This document shows positions 36,301 to 51,300 of a DNA stretch of 64,000 bases, piece by piece; positions within the stretch are counted from its first letter, which is position 1; every line of letters starts with the position of its first letter. The stretch lies in NCBI GenBank assembly GCA_018398805.1, contig JAGFBZ010002039.1, positions 124,001 through 188,000 of the forward strand. Reading direction: 5' to 3'. A program made the position numbers and the translations under genes. Source of the DNA: Hirundichthys speculiger (Eukaryota > Chordata > Actinopteri > Beloniformes > Exocoetidae). The notes below the pieces were generated by a model that was not told where the DNA came from, made no database searches, and worked only from the letters and a program-made list of their open reading frames with translations.

Positions 36301-39300
36301 CATGTGAAGTCTTCTGTTGTTGCTGTTGACAGAAATGGCACATGCCAAAAGGTGCATGTGCAGCTTTTTAGAGGGATGCCATGTTCATGTAAACTCTGCT
36401 ACAAGAACTTTCACCAAATCACAAGTGTATGGGAATGTGGCTGGTAGCGGGAACGTTAGAAAGGAAATTGCAACATCTGTTATGGTAAAATTGGTGCTTT
36501 GAGATCTAGAGGTCACAGGGAACCTGTTTGTCCAGAGCGTGCATGGACATCATTTCTGATATATTATGATCAAGGCAAGGCAAGTTTATTTGTAGAGCAC
36601 AATTCGTACACAAGGCAATTCAAAGTGCTTTACAGATACATAAAGTCCTCCTATCTAACTGGGTTTCTCCTGTGTGACGCCATCATGGGTGCCTTCTTCC
36701 CCTTGACCTTATATAAATTTATATTTATTTTTATAATTTATATTATAAATATAATATAAATTTTCACTGTTACGCAGATGACACCCAGCTCTACCTCTCC
36801 AGTAAACCCACTCCCAACCTCCCACGCTCCTCCCTTACTGACTGCCTCATAGAAATCAAATCCTAGTTCACATCAAATTTCCTCAAACTCAACAGTGACA
36901 AAACTGAGGTTTTTCCGCATTGGTACGAAATCAACATTATCCAAAACTGACAGCTTCTCTCTTACCATTGATAACTGCTCTGTCTCCCCTCTCCTCAGGT
37001 TAAGAGTCTGGGTGTCGTTCTCGACAGTACTCTATCGTTCCAATCTCACATCAATAACATCACCCGGTCTGCATACTGTCATCTGCTTAACATTAACCGC
37101 CTATGCCCCCCCCATACCACTTCCAATCCTAGTTCAGTCTTGTCACCACATGCCTGGACTACTGCAACTCCCTCCTCTACGGTCTCCTTCACAAATCCCT
37201 CCATAAGCTCCAACTAGTTTAGAACTCACCCCCTCCATCCACCACATCAGTCCCGCTCTGCTGCGGTTACACTGGCTACCCCATTCAACACTGCATCCAA
37301 TTCAAGATTCTCCTCCTAACATTCAAGGCCATCCATAACCGTGCCTGTCCATACCTGTCTGACCTCATCTTTGTTGCCACACTCCGTCCCATGCCCTCAG
37401 ATCCTCTACTTCCATCCACCTGTCTCTCTCCCTCTTCCCGTCTCACCACCATGGGGCCTTCAGCTATTCCACTCCACGGCTCTGGGACTCACTTCCACCA
37501 GAAATCAGAAATTTGGACTCACTCCCTCTGTTCAAAATCCTCACTTAAAAATCATCTGTTTAAATGAGCTTTTTCACTGTCAAAACCACCGCATTTTCAA
37601 AATTTAACCAGTCTCTACTAAGCTTGTGTTTTTATGTATTTCTTGTGCGTTGTCTTTATTGTGTTTTTAATGCTCTGTATGGTGACCTTGAGTGACAGGA
37701 AAGGCACCTTTAAATAAAAGTATTATTATTAAATGAATAAATAAACATGTTATGGTGTTCAAAGGAATTCTTTAAGTTTTTTTTTAAATTTTTCATGATA
37801 ATGAATAATAAAAGATTATAAATTCCAATGCATCAAGTAAAGTGCAATTTCAATTTCAATTCTTGATTTTTTCTAAGATTGAAAATACAGAAGTAGTTTT
37901 ATATCTGGGGTCGACTAAACTAAGCAACTGTAAATGGGCGCTGTATTTTTTAGCAACATGAATCGTCACTGCATCTAACTTCTTTCCCTCCATCTTCTTA
38001 TCATATGAGACACTGTGGAAAAGTGATGCTGTTAGTGTTGGCTTCACTTTAAAGGATCTTTTAAGGGTGCTGCTGTTTTGTGCAGCTTCCAGTGAGTGGC
38101 ACACACTTCTGAAATAATTAACTGTGCTGTTACCTTCAGTTGCCACTGACTATAGACAGACTTTACAGCTTGCATGCCACATGCGTCTTCCACTCAGCTC
38201 TGATCCTCTGTTTAAGATGCTGGAAGGAATCTGATGTGGTGCTCCCTTTTGCTGTCTTGGACCATGATTTAACTAATCAGCAAGACAGCACTTTGCACAA
38301 AATTGGACATCGCAAATCCAGAACTTCCAGGCAACTGAAGAAACTACATGTTCTGAACATTCACTGTTTTGGAAAAACTATTCATATTTAACAGCAGACG
38401 CTGCTATGTTGTGTACTTGTCCATGTCTGAGGAGATCTCCTGAGGAGGAGGCATTACAGAAACATGGGAGGTTGTGGAGGGAGAGGTAATGCCATAACAT
38501 CATTGTACAAATTAAAAAGAAAACATTGCCATAACTTATTCATTTGAATGAATCGATAAAATCGGGGAATCGCCCTGCACAAGTATCAATAGAGAATATG
38601 TTTAAAAATATGGCAAAAACATAGTGTGTTTTTATTATTCAATCTTAGTTTATTGCATAATAGTTTATTTCAGAATGGCTTTTTTTTTTTTTTTATCTAA
38701 GAATGAGCTTTTACATAATGGCTTCGTTTTTCATAAGAATGAGCTTTTACATAATAATGACATTTTGTGGGACCAGTGGTTGACCTGCACGCTCATTGGC
38801 TGATCCTTCTCCATTCTATGCTCTGACATCGACTAGTTTTGGCCGTGAGATCCCGTTAGCAGCGGGCCGTGGAGTCATCAAGGTGCGCTCCTGGTCCAAT
38901 TGTAGCTATGGCAGCTTGCACTGAGCTATGGGAAATACTTCATAATAATAAACGCCTGTATCTCATAATAATAGACTCATTTATTCATTGAATTATGACC
39001 CAAACAGGGCTCCATAAGGATAAACTTAATCGTAATTGTTAGATTTGACTCAAACATTCTTGCATCTGTGCATGTTCTACGCTGCATTTTTCCCATTCCC
39101 TTTAGGTTGCAGCATTACCCCTCACCAACATGTCACATTGAAGTAAATCTTTGTATGCATTCTCATAAGTTCCTTTCACTTCTACCAAACACCTAGTGTA
39201 AAGTTTCCTTTTCATTTAGTCATTTCATTCTTCCATTTTTACCTCCGCCAAGGAGGTTATGTTTTTGCCGGTGTTTATCTGTCTGTCTGTTTGTCTGTCT

Positions 39301-42300
39301 GTCTGTGTACAAGGTAACTCAAAAAGTTATGGATGGATTTTGAAGACATTTTCAGGAGTTGTCAGAAATGTGAAAAGGAAGAACTGATTTCATTTTGGCT
39401 GTGATCTGGAAAAAAAACCGGGATTATGGATCACTTTCAAATTTTCGATAACATTGCGGTCAATGGGGTCGAAAATTTTATTTCTCAATATCTCCGTTAA
39501 TTATTGCCCAAAACTCATGAAATTTGACTCAGGGATTGACAATGGGAACCTCTTTCAAATTCCAAAGGCTGACCCGGATCTGATCCATAACACAGATCTT
39601 ATCGCAATCGTAAATTGCTATATGGGAGGACTGTTGTGTTTGGCTGAGGTCTGTGCTCTCCGAGTGCTTTTCTAGTATAATATTTTATGGTGCCAAGAGA
39701 GTGGGAGTCCATAAGCTGGTGTCGATGGACAGGAGTTTTTAATCACGCTGTCGTTCATCAGCACTCTGCTGGGGTGACACTGAGGTGGTCCATCGACAGC
39801 CAAGGGATGGTCTGCCCTGAGGCTTCCTTTCAAAGGGAGACGTCTCAAACACTTATCCAGAAAGGCATGCTGACCAGAAGCCCCAAAAAACTTCAATGGC
39901 TCCTTTTAATGTGGAAGGAGCAAGTAAGTCTAAAGGTGAGCCCAGCCACCCTATGAAGAAATTTCATTTTGGCAGATTGTTTTTACAACCTCCTCCTTTC
40001 GGTCTCTACCCACAATTTAAGACTATTGGTAAAAGCTACTGACAACCTTACCTCTGGACTCAGTTCTTTCCTCCTCATGACAAGCCAGTAAAGACATCAG
40101 CACCATCTCTGTTCTACTCCCACATGTGAGCAAGACCCCAAGATAATTGTATTAATTTATTTATGTTTTTTTTTTAATTCTTATCTTTTTTGGCAGTTAT
40201 GTCTGCAGATGCGATGACTGCTTTTCTACATTATATCTGCTGATTATTTGTGCACCCTGCTCTACACTGTCAGAGGACTGTACTCCTGTGGGACAAAGGA
40301 AAGACTCTGTTTGGCACAGAGCTTTAACGCAGTCAAGGTGAGGAAGTCCTTGTCTCAATCATGCATGAATATTAACATCATCAAGGTGGAATAAGGGCAT
40401 TGGCAAGATGCCAAGTCTTTGATATTTCAGCTTCATCAAGGTTTATTTTTTCCTTCAGATTTCTCTACATGATTGCAGCTGCATTAAAGTTCCTCCAGAC
40501 ACAAATCAAAATAATTCACTGAACAGTATAAGGTCATCGGCAGTGACATGACAAAACTTTTCCTTAAGCAAACAGACCTCAGAACCATTTACCAACAACG
40601 TTACCATACTCAGGAGAAGATGAAATACCCCGGATGATCCTGGCAGCTACAAAGCTCTTAAACATTCTTATTATTCTGTTGGATAACATGTCCTTACTTC
40701 TACAGTAGAATGTCAAATAAAAGAAAAAAAAAAACAAACAAAAAACCTTATTCAATTTTAACATTCAAATGTTGTTTGAAGCAGTCAAAACTGAAAAAAT
40801 ATAGACCAAAATTACATCATGGCTTTTTCATTCATCATTTAGAACAATGAGCAGATATTTACGACGTCATTCACTGTTTTGTCAAAACACTCTTCTGCTT
40901 TTTTCTTTTGCAAACAGCCAACTGCAAAACTCAGCACTCTCACTCGCAAGCAGCTGTGCGTCTCAACCGCTTTAATGTGACACTTCACTTTAGTCATAAA
41001 AGATGACAACATGCTGAAGACCTCAGCTGTGTGGCACATTTTAAATTCAGGGATGACAAGTTGACATGCATTTATTCCTAAAAAAATGATTTTTTTTTTT
41101 CTTATCCCACTGGCATAGAATTTACTTTCCAACTAGGGCATTTCTGTTGCACACTTGTTCACTCTCATGCAGCCTTATCATTTGCTCTCAGGTTCAAATG
41201 AAGCTTTGAACATTTGTTGTAATCTCCTGCCGAAGCTCTGGAGCCCATAACATGGTATTCATGACAGCACTAATATCCTTACTCCCTCCATAGGAATTAA
41301 AAGGTAGGTACTGATACAGAGGAGGGTTATGATTACAGGGGAAACCTTAACTTCAGGACCAGAAGTGTCTGAACAACCAGGAAGAGAATGTGCACTTCAG
41401 TCAGTGGTGTGAAGGTTTTGAATAAACTTAGCCAAGAACTGAAGCAATGTCCAAGCATGAGTGTGTTTAAGAAAAGGCTCAGACTGATGATTTCAACAAG
41501 TACAGGGATGATGATCTGAGGTGAACCTGAATGGGTGTCTGTAAATAGCTGGTACAAATTGGTGTGATTGTGTATTTTTGTGTGGGGGTGTGTATGTGGT
41601 GCACTGGGACATAGTCGGATCTCCTTTGCTTTTCTTAGTCCTCCTGTGTTGTGGTCTGGCACTGTGGCTGTTTGGGCCTGGTTTCCCTCAGTACCCAGTA
41701 CCAATACCCTCAATACCAGGTATTAAAAAATGAACAAGAAAGTGAAGAAAAAATGGTGGTCTAATAATTTTTTTCCATGACTGTAGATAGGTGTGTATAC
41801 ATTGGGTATACATTTTGTTGATTTTTTTATTTCTTCTTTTTTGGGGGGAAAATGTCAATTTAATATTTAGATTTATTAACAAGAGGTTCTATATGTTTCA
41901 AAATTATGCTTTCAAAATTATGCTTATGTACATGTGTTGTGTATATTGATTTATGCATTTATTTATTTATTTTCAGATACAATTGTAATGCTTTAAAAGA
42001 TTGTTTTGACATGCCTGGAATGAATCAATAAAATGTAATGAAATGAAAAGGATATGCAGAGGCCTGATGATGCCAGTTAAATACATTGGATTAGTGGAAC
42101 ATGATCAAGTGTGAGCATCTCTATTAAAAGGTTTCTGGCGTACGATATGAAGGTGTCAATGTCAAAGAGGAAGGACAAATCAACTTAAAGAAACAATTGT
42201 TGCTTTCTATCAATCTGGAAATGGCCTTATGATTGCCCCAAACAACTACAATAATCCTCTAGGTAAAAAGATTTTCCGAAGTGGAAAACATTCGAACTGT

Positions 42301-45300
42301 ATAATTAAAAGATTGCGTGCTTTCCTGTAAGATTCTAAATCCCTAAGTAAACTAATAAGAAAGTACAAAATGCCACATCTGTAATGTTAATAATTGTTGA
42401 TATTCAAACATGCATATATGATACTGAAGGGATTCGACATCATGACTGCAGCAGAACACATATTTGTATTCCCGTCATTATGATCACCTTGCCCTGCCCA
42501 TCTAATTAGATGAGGAGCTGGCTGGAGAAAAGGTTGACCAAATCTTATAAACCATTAATTATAGTTATTGAGTGACAGATTTAGACCTAACAAGAACAAC
42601 CATGGTCTAGCTTACATTCTAATGAGAGCCTGCAGGACCACAGTGATGGCCGTTGGTGGGCAGAAAGCTGATTTGGAGAACAGAAGCCAATCAGTATGCA
42701 GTAAAGAGTGTGTGCGCTTGCTTCACATTACTGATTACTGAGCAAACAGTCGAAGCCACTTGAGGTACCTAAAACAAGACAGTGAAGCGAGACCCCTGAC
42801 AGAAACAGAAAAGGGTGGTCTCCACAGCTCATTAATCCAATGAGTGGAGATGTGGAGAAGTTCGAAGGCCAAGAGGGACTGTGGCATGTGCCACACTTAT
42901 GGCACTTAGTCAAAAACTCCAAAAGGTTATTCTAGCTCCAATATTAATTTTGGAAAAATACATGTGGACTACCAAATTCCCCACTCTTTTAAAGATTTTC
43001 AGGGCTTAAAGTGAAAAAAAATCCTGAGCCTGAACTTTTTTACGCAGGTGCAGTGGATCCAATGCATACAAAATATTTGCAACTTTTTGGCATTGATTTT
43101 TTGATTTTTTGAAATATAGCCGTCTTTTTAAGATCCTGAACTCAGGAAACAAGAGGGCAATCAGTTCAAACGACAGTATTTTTCCTTTTTTTTTTCTTTT
43201 TGTCAAGCTGATAAATGAGATAGTTAGTATTAAAAGATAAATAGTTATTGCTGAGGACTTTATTGTCAGAGGGTGAGTGCATTTCAGAGGTCTTTATTAA
43301 TAGGGCTTTCTGCTATTTTTCAAAGAGAAACGTGAAAGAAGAAAAAAAAACAGCAACAAACACATTTTGTAGCAGTGTCGACATCTGTCAGGGGAACAAT
43401 TCTGCTTCAGCTCGACACGGTCTGCAATATTAGCTACTCTTTACTGCTTTGATATCTTGAGCAGGTCATGGTTACTATAAACAGTACGTGACAGTTCAAT
43501 TTCAAAATAAAAAATAATAACATGCAACAATAATGTACACGTCAATGTGCTCACAAGACAACATTTAGAGTCATTGTTTGTTACGCATGTATCACATCAA
43601 AAAAAAAAAAAAAAAACAGCACTAACAAAAACATAGTAGAACAAAACCACAAATACTAAAAATACTGCATACACACAAACACACATTACATTGCCCGGTG
43701 AGAATGCCGCCTTTCAACCACTTTAACCAGCTAATGTATTCAAAGAGCAGCCACAGGAGTAGCTGCACTTTAAAAGCCTCAACACACACAGGCACACACA
43801 TCCCCATACACAAGCGTACGTGTGCACTGACACACACCTTCCCACACCTCGATCCACTCGCTGCTGAAGTTGATCATGGCAAGTTGTGACTCAGTGGGAG
43901 AGGGTCACGGTTGGACGACTTTGTGTTTTCAGTTGTTGTGACTCTAGGGAAGCACAACAGCATGCTAAAGTAGCACTAAAAGTTACAGAAAATTGATTTA
44001 TGCAACGCTAGCTGAAAGTGGAGAATTTCACTTTTGATGTTTAAGTTATCATACAGCACACTTGAGTAAGATGATAAACTTCTTCCAAGCTGTTGAAGAA
44101 TTCTGTTTATAAGATGCTGTGTATAAGAAGGGACAGAGCACACTTTACTTCCTAAGGAAGCTTAGCTCCTTCATCGTTTGCAGCAGGATGTTGCATGTCT
44201 TCTATAAGTCTGTTGTCGACAGTGCAATCTGCAGTCATCTGTTGGGGGAGCAGCATCAGAGCCAGTGACTTAAAGAAACTGAACAAACTGATAAAGAAAG
44301 CTGCCTCTGTTCTGGAGCCTCTAGAGCTAATGGTGCAAAGGAGGATACTGCATGAAATGAAAAACATCATGGACAACCCTGAACATCCTCCACACAACAC
44401 AGTGATTCAGCAACAGAGTGTCTTCAGATCCACTGCAACACAGACCGCTACAGGAGATCCTTCCGGCCCACAGCTATAAGCATCCACAATGAATCATTCA
44501 AGAGACTTAAATCATGACAACTGCTGCAACAATTAACTGCCCTTTGGGGATCAATAAAGTATTTTTGAACTGAATTCCCCTTTCTGTGTCTAACATCCTG
44601 CACCCAACAAGCTTCAACAGGAATGGTATGGCTGTCCCACAAAAGTTCATTATTTATTTCATTAGCTGAGAAGACAAACTGCACGTTTTTTTTTTCTCAG
44701 CTTTGTGTCAATGTACACATGGCACAAGACAAACTATGATGGAAATAAAGCACAGTAATGGAAACACAAGGCTTCATGGTACTGAAGAATAAGGCAAGTA
44801 ATTGCAAGACATGTTTGGTTCCAACGCTGATGCTCTCTGCTTCTGAGTCGGGGGTCACCGAATTCATCAGCAAAACAATTAAACCTCCTGCTGCCATAAA
44901 CTGCTCTACTGTTTGGTGTGACCAACTACTCAGCTGCAGCGCTTCATAAATCTCCACCGTACTGGGATTTTATAATTGAACTGTGGCAAAACAAACCCAC
45001 ATATTTACTTTCTCATATGGTGTGAGGAGTATAATTCCACAAGGCAAGCAAACAAGGAGAGGGCTAAGAAATCCTGCAAGTTAAAGAATACAAAAAAATA
45101 AAAAAAATCTTGCGCTTGAAAACCTATTTTTGGATACCTGAAGTATGGTAACTGCAAGCTCAGAAGCACTGAGGTAGCAGAAACTTGTCACTTCATTTGG
45201 GGCTGCCTCATTCTGAAAATATGTCATTCAGAGCCGTTCAGATGTGCAGGATACTGTAACATACAGACCCAGATCAAAGTAGAATTATCCTCCTCATCTT

Positions 45301-48300
45301 TACCTCTACCCAGTATCGCATGTTGCTGTATTTTCTGTACTTCTTTAGTGAGTACTACAAAGCTGCTACATCAATAAAAAAAAAATAAATTAAAAAAAGG
45401 CACATTCAGCAGAAGAGAGAAACTGAGTCAAAAGGCTGACTCCAACCCTTTAAAGCAGTACAAAAAAGACTTTGGTCACATTAAAATGTCACCTTCCATT
45501 TCATTTGCTGGAATATTTGCTTACTTTTAGGAAGTGTTATCTAGCTGTTGTGGTCCTCTGTCCATGCTAACAGCAAAAACAAGCCAAATTAAGCTTTGGC
45601 TCCTCTCTTACGACAACTGCGTACTGCAAATGGCACTATGCCACACATCAACGATGATTGATTTCACTCAGAGAGCTATGGTAGACATCATGGCAGGAGC
45701 AATTAAGAAACTCAAGGAAGTAATGATGACAGTGTGAATGAGCAATAGACCGAAACAGAATTAAAAAAAAATAAGTACATCTTAATTGCTTTAATAAAAA
45801 ATTAATATGGTGGGCAGCAGCTGTGCATGACTCACAACTGTATTTTTCATATAATCAACTTGAATTGCAACCTGTAGCCTACTGGTGTCTACTGGAGAGG
45901 CACTGAATTTAGTATTTGTGCATGACCAAGTACCTTTTAATAAATGTTCTGTGCACACAACTTCAGACAACACTGACACAGCCAGTATGTTTGGTGAGGC
46001 TTCTGTGCATTTTTAACATTTAGCCCACCATAACAGACTAAAGGGCACTCTGCTGTCATATAATTCCACCCACAAAAGGATGAAAACTCCACAGTGCATC
46101 ACTGAGGCCGCAGCACAAACTGTAGTTTTTGTTGTGGCTTTATGTCTGATCCAAATAGATTGTCCATGCATGGAATCCACTGAGGCATGGGTATGGAATA
46201 TAATTAGGAGGACTATAAGCACTTAAAGGGAGTATTCACAAGTGAACTGTCTGCATGTCAAAGACGACCGCTCTTTGACGCTCGCTCGATGCTCTTTGTG
46301 CCGACTTTAAAATCTGATGATGAAACAGAATATAAGATCACATTACAGTCATCTAGAATACAGCTCACCTTGTCTCTCAGATGATGTTCTGCAGCATCGA
46401 TATTCAGTGGGTCATCAAAGTTCAACAGGTCCTGCAGAGGAGTTGAAGAGAGGGGAGGTGTGACAAAACTGCACGGAGAAAATCCCAAAACAGCAATGTT
46501 GAGGCATCTCAATTAAATTGCACACCAATACTTAATTGTTTCAGGCCAGAAGCTCACAAATTTTCTGTCATTTTATTTGATGACAAATGGAATACTTACA
46601 CCTATAGATAAAAAAAAAAAAGGAAACAAAAACTATATGAATTCAATTCAAGAACACTTCTTAAATGCCCAAAGGGAAATTTCATATAGCTACATTAACA
46701 ATGGCTGTTTTAAACTGAATTTAAAAACACTGGTTGGCCATTTTTTGATAAACATTTTTGGGTGTTTAGATATCATCCACTGGCCTCCTGCTTAAAATCA
46801 GGTTTGTAGTGACATCAGGAATTAAAATCGACAACTAGCATAGCAGAGTGTTGATAAACGCCCTCACGTAATGTGTGACAATCTTGTTTCAAGGGAAAAC
46901 AAATAAATGTTATGATCTGTGTACTGTGCTCAGAGTAAACTAAAGAGCTTAAACAACATTGAAAGAGACATAGTAATGTTGTCTGTAATGACTGTATATG
47001 GAAAAGCCAACTATCAACTGGTTTTATTAAAATAGCATATCGAATGGTTAGCCAATACATTTTGGTAAAATTCACCCCACATATTTGTTATCAAACTTTC
47101 TGATGAGTATGTAATAACTGATTGACTATTTTTATAAGGCCTGACAGTAGGGATGGGCATTTGGTCGAGATTTATTCTTCGATCGTCAGGAGAATTAATG
47201 ATTAATAATCGATTAATCATTAACATTTTTAATATTGAAAACTATCACAAATATTCTCGATATCAGTGTGACGTTTGCTTTCTCCTTTGGCCTGGTTGCT
47301 ATGGCCCGCGCATGCCCAGATGTGTTCAGTGAACCGGATGTTTGTGGTCGACAATAACGTGACATTTCCTGTTTCTTTTCTTTAAAAAAACAACGATAAT
47401 AAAACAAGAAATATCGAGGAGACTACGTAACAAGGACAATTTATATCAAGGCGCCAGTATTACAGGCTTTTTGTTTCTTAAAAAGATGCGCTTGTTGTGT
47501 GCTCGATGTGCACTGCAGCTCCTTCTGGTGCGTGCTAACACCGAGTTGAGGCTAGGCTAGGCTAGGCTAGGCTGATGATGAACCGCCTCCACCGTCCTTT
47601 ACAAGGCTTGGATGCGCGTTGTTCAAGTGATACATCATTGTCGTTGTCGATTAATTGTATTTGTAATTTGTATTGCAGTGATTGCAATACACTTGATCAT
47701 TTTCTAAACGAAAATGGTCCCACGCCACACTTCGCCACGACCGCTTCATGTTTAGGCGAGGACCTACAGACGCTCGCATGTAACAACTGTGCCAAGCCAG
47801 GGTAGGGTGATGGTGAAATGTTGCCCCCTGCTGCCAAATTTCTATCGGTGGCACAGCGAAATGCATCGCATTGTTTGAGAACGTGCACTGAGAACCTACG
47901 TTCGGATTGTTAAAAAAAACAAACAAACAAAAAAAAACATTAGGTTCATAGACGAAAATTAATTTCTTCGACCAAATTCTTAATGATCAATCATTGATTA
48001 ATCGATTAATTATGCCCATCCCTACCTGACAGTAAGAGATAATAGATAAGATAAACTTTATTGACCTCCCCAAGGGGGAAATTCAAGATATCCAGAGTGA
48101 CCTGGACTTGCAACTCCACAAAATAAGCTCAATCCAATTATCTTGCTTTTAATTTCCAATTTTGCTCAAGTGTTCTTCATACAGATAATTTATGTTATTT
48201 ACATTATAGCTCATTACGGCTGAAAAAAAATGGATAAAGAGCTTTGTTTACTGTGATCTGAGTGTGGACTGATTCCATTTGAGAAGCCTACATACTGTGA

Positions 48301-51300
48301 GCAGCTTCAACAGTAAAAATTTGTTTTGGAACCAATGATGTCCTCAAGTTAAGTCATTTACTTCAAAGATCAAGTGACCTGTGTGTTTATTCATGTGTAC
48401 ACTTAGAGAAGGCCAGTTTGATATCACTGGAGTAAATTACATAATGGAGAAGTATGGACATTTATTTGCCCTCCTTTTCTCATACACCTTCAAAAGTCTG
48501 TTTGAGAAGTTCAGTGAAAAGTTAGAACAGGATATGAACAGTGATCACTCTGCTAATGACCAAAAATGATTTTAAACTTGACTGGCATCTGAGAGATTAG
48601 AAATGTAAAAATACACATTTTTCTTTTCTCTTTCAATTTGTCATCAAATGGAATCATTGGCACGGTAATACAGCAAATTACACAGTTACATTAATGTTTA
48701 GAACAATGTGAAGAGCTCAGTATTGCTCTTCAAGGACAAAATTTACAAAATGTTACATCTCACATCAAGGCTCTAAAAGACGACAGCTATTTCAAGCAAT
48801 CGATCAGTCATGTGCATAACAACTAGCAGCTCAGCAACTGAATACTGGGTAAACACAATGCTACCACAACTGAGAAAGCTTTCTTTTGCACACCTAATAA
48901 AAATATATAAAAAGGGGATTTCACTGGTATCAGCAGTTAAAAGAAAACTAAGCCATAATGAGGAAACTCATAGCAGTCCAACGACAGATAATAAGCTGCA
49001 CTCTTCTGTTTGAATCCAAATTGGGGAGTCAAAATTAGATTTTAGTTTTAATTAAGATAGGACACTGTTGGTCAACAAAACATGATGTTAAATCTATCGT
49101 CCAAAAAAGCCAATAAAAGAAAATAAAACTTACTGTAAACAAGGAGTTTAATCCCCAGACAACATCCTAAAGAGAGGGGAAAAAAAAAAACATTTATAAA
49201 GAACCAACAGTTCATTGTAATGAAATGTTTATATACTGTCAGTCAAATGTGACAAATGTGAGCGATTAAAAAAAAAAAAAAAAACGTTTCAAATGGTGTT
49301 ACCTGTAATTTGTTATTTTCTAACTTTTATCCATCATTTTTACAAGAATATGATACACTACAAGGGGACCTTAGACTTGACAATATATATATATTTTTTT
49401 TTAAACAATGTGTAATGAACTTATTTTTTCTGGCATAAAACTAACCCACAAGATCAAGATGAAACAGTAAAACACTCTGCAACCACAAAAATTGAGTTGT
49501 CAACAATATTAGTCATGAAAGAAGAGCAGGAGCACCATTTTGAAAAAGTTAGCTGAACATCTGAAAAACAAAGAAAAGATCATTTCTAATAACGGCGTAA
49601 TAAAAAGGGAGAGTACAGTTCTTCATGGATGTGTCAGCTCAACGATAATGCTAATGCTGCAACATTGCTAACATAACATGTTCCTGCCATGGGAGAAAAG
49701 CTTCTGGTCTTTATCAGCCTATACTTACAGCCTGTACAATATCGCGACACAGGGAAACTACTGTATAAAGTTCGTTTTTTAAACAGCCAACTAGTTAATC
49801 ATGCTTTTCTAGCTAGCACTGGATGCTAGCATATTGTTTATATTTGCACTGAAATTCACCAGGAGTTGAAATTCTTTAGTGCCTGCAAGGCAAATAATGC
49901 TCAAAAACACTGGATGAAGGGGTTTCACATCTAAGTCATAGATTACAGTTTCACAAAGGAATGAATTGACTAAGGGACAAGCAAATGGAAAAGAGGCATT
50001 AAAGTCACAACCATGCTAAACAGTGAATCTCCCTCCCAGTCTCAACTTTCAAGAAGACCGAAACAGAGGTTTTCCTCAAGAAATTCTTTTTATTTAAAAT
50101 CAATTTCCTCACTTCTGTTTAGGTCCTGTTAATGAAAAACATCTTCATAACCTGATGCTGCCACCGCCATGCTGTTCACTTTTATACACAGATTATAGGG
50201 TACCAAGATTGCACATTGATTTAACTGAACTAATTATCTGCATTATGAAGTACTATGCAATTTAATTTAACAAAATACAAACCAATTCCATTTTAATTCC
50301 ATGCTGTGAGGCAGCAACATAAAACAGGAGGTGAATATTTTCACAAGGTACTGAAACTTTAAAGTCAATTCTTATCACGTACAGTAAGTAACAGTACTAA
50401 CAAGGAATAACTGAGAATGCATACATAGTAATCACACCTCCATTCCATAAAATAAGAGCCATTTCCAGATTTGGTGTCATTCAAAGTTTTGAAGTCTTTA
50501 TAAGAAGCTATAAAAAGAGCTCTCTTAAGCTCCTTTCCATCTCTCTGAGGGGAAAATAGTGCATATGCCACAGTGATGTGAAATAAATCCATTTACAATA
50601 AGCAACGTGTGTTTCACTTGTAACTGCAAAACGATTCCTGGTTTGTCCAGGACCCATTAGGAAACCCACATCTTAAAACAATCTGCAGGCAACCATTGGC
50701 TTGACCTGCTTTCCTGTAAACAGAAAAGGCCTTTGCTTTGAAAAAAGAGCATAAGAGTATACCTTTGGCTTATTAAAAATAAAAAAAATAAATTCAAAAA
50801 ATAATGCTAGCATTAATCAAGGCCTTTTGGAATTATGTGAATTTAACACCAAAGCTTTGGTACATCTGTGAGGAGAAAAAAAAAAAGCCTCATTTAGCCA
50901 CAACTCTCCTGGCCCGTTGTGGACCAAAAAGAGGTATTTTAGCACCGTAGCTGTGCGTGGTTACAAATAGCAAGTGAGCACAGCAGTATCAGCTTTGTGA
51001 CAGCTGTACCACTGGTAGGAAGTAGGATATGCATCGTGGTTCATTCAGCTAACCTCCTCTGCAGCTTATATATTCTTCACCTTTTGGTTAAGTACCGGTA
51101 TATAAAGTTTTTCGTCAACTTTGTATTTCTCATTGTCTTTTTTTTTCTTTCTTATAACAGCATATCAAACCTGGCTTAATGTCTTTAGTTTTGTTGAATG
51201 TCTCTCCTCTGTATAATTGGATTATAATTGGAACTAGACTGGACTACATTTAATTAGACCCGTCTTCAGCTTGTTTTGTCTACGGAGCCTTGACATGACT

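Noticed and set aside
39281..39307. CRISPR-like regular repeats
   Set aside because: This is a tctg microsatellite within a eukaryotic dispersed repeat. There are no spacers, and CRISPR is not expected in a vertebrate.
41333..41713. 126-codon minus-strand open frame
   Set aside because: No motif, low-complexity composition with His/Thr from a CA-rich stretch, and no splice context.
42051..42500. Possible transposase fragment ([12 protein letters not shown])
   Set aside because: A faint Tc1-like flavour over about 15 codons only. Not enough to support an element.
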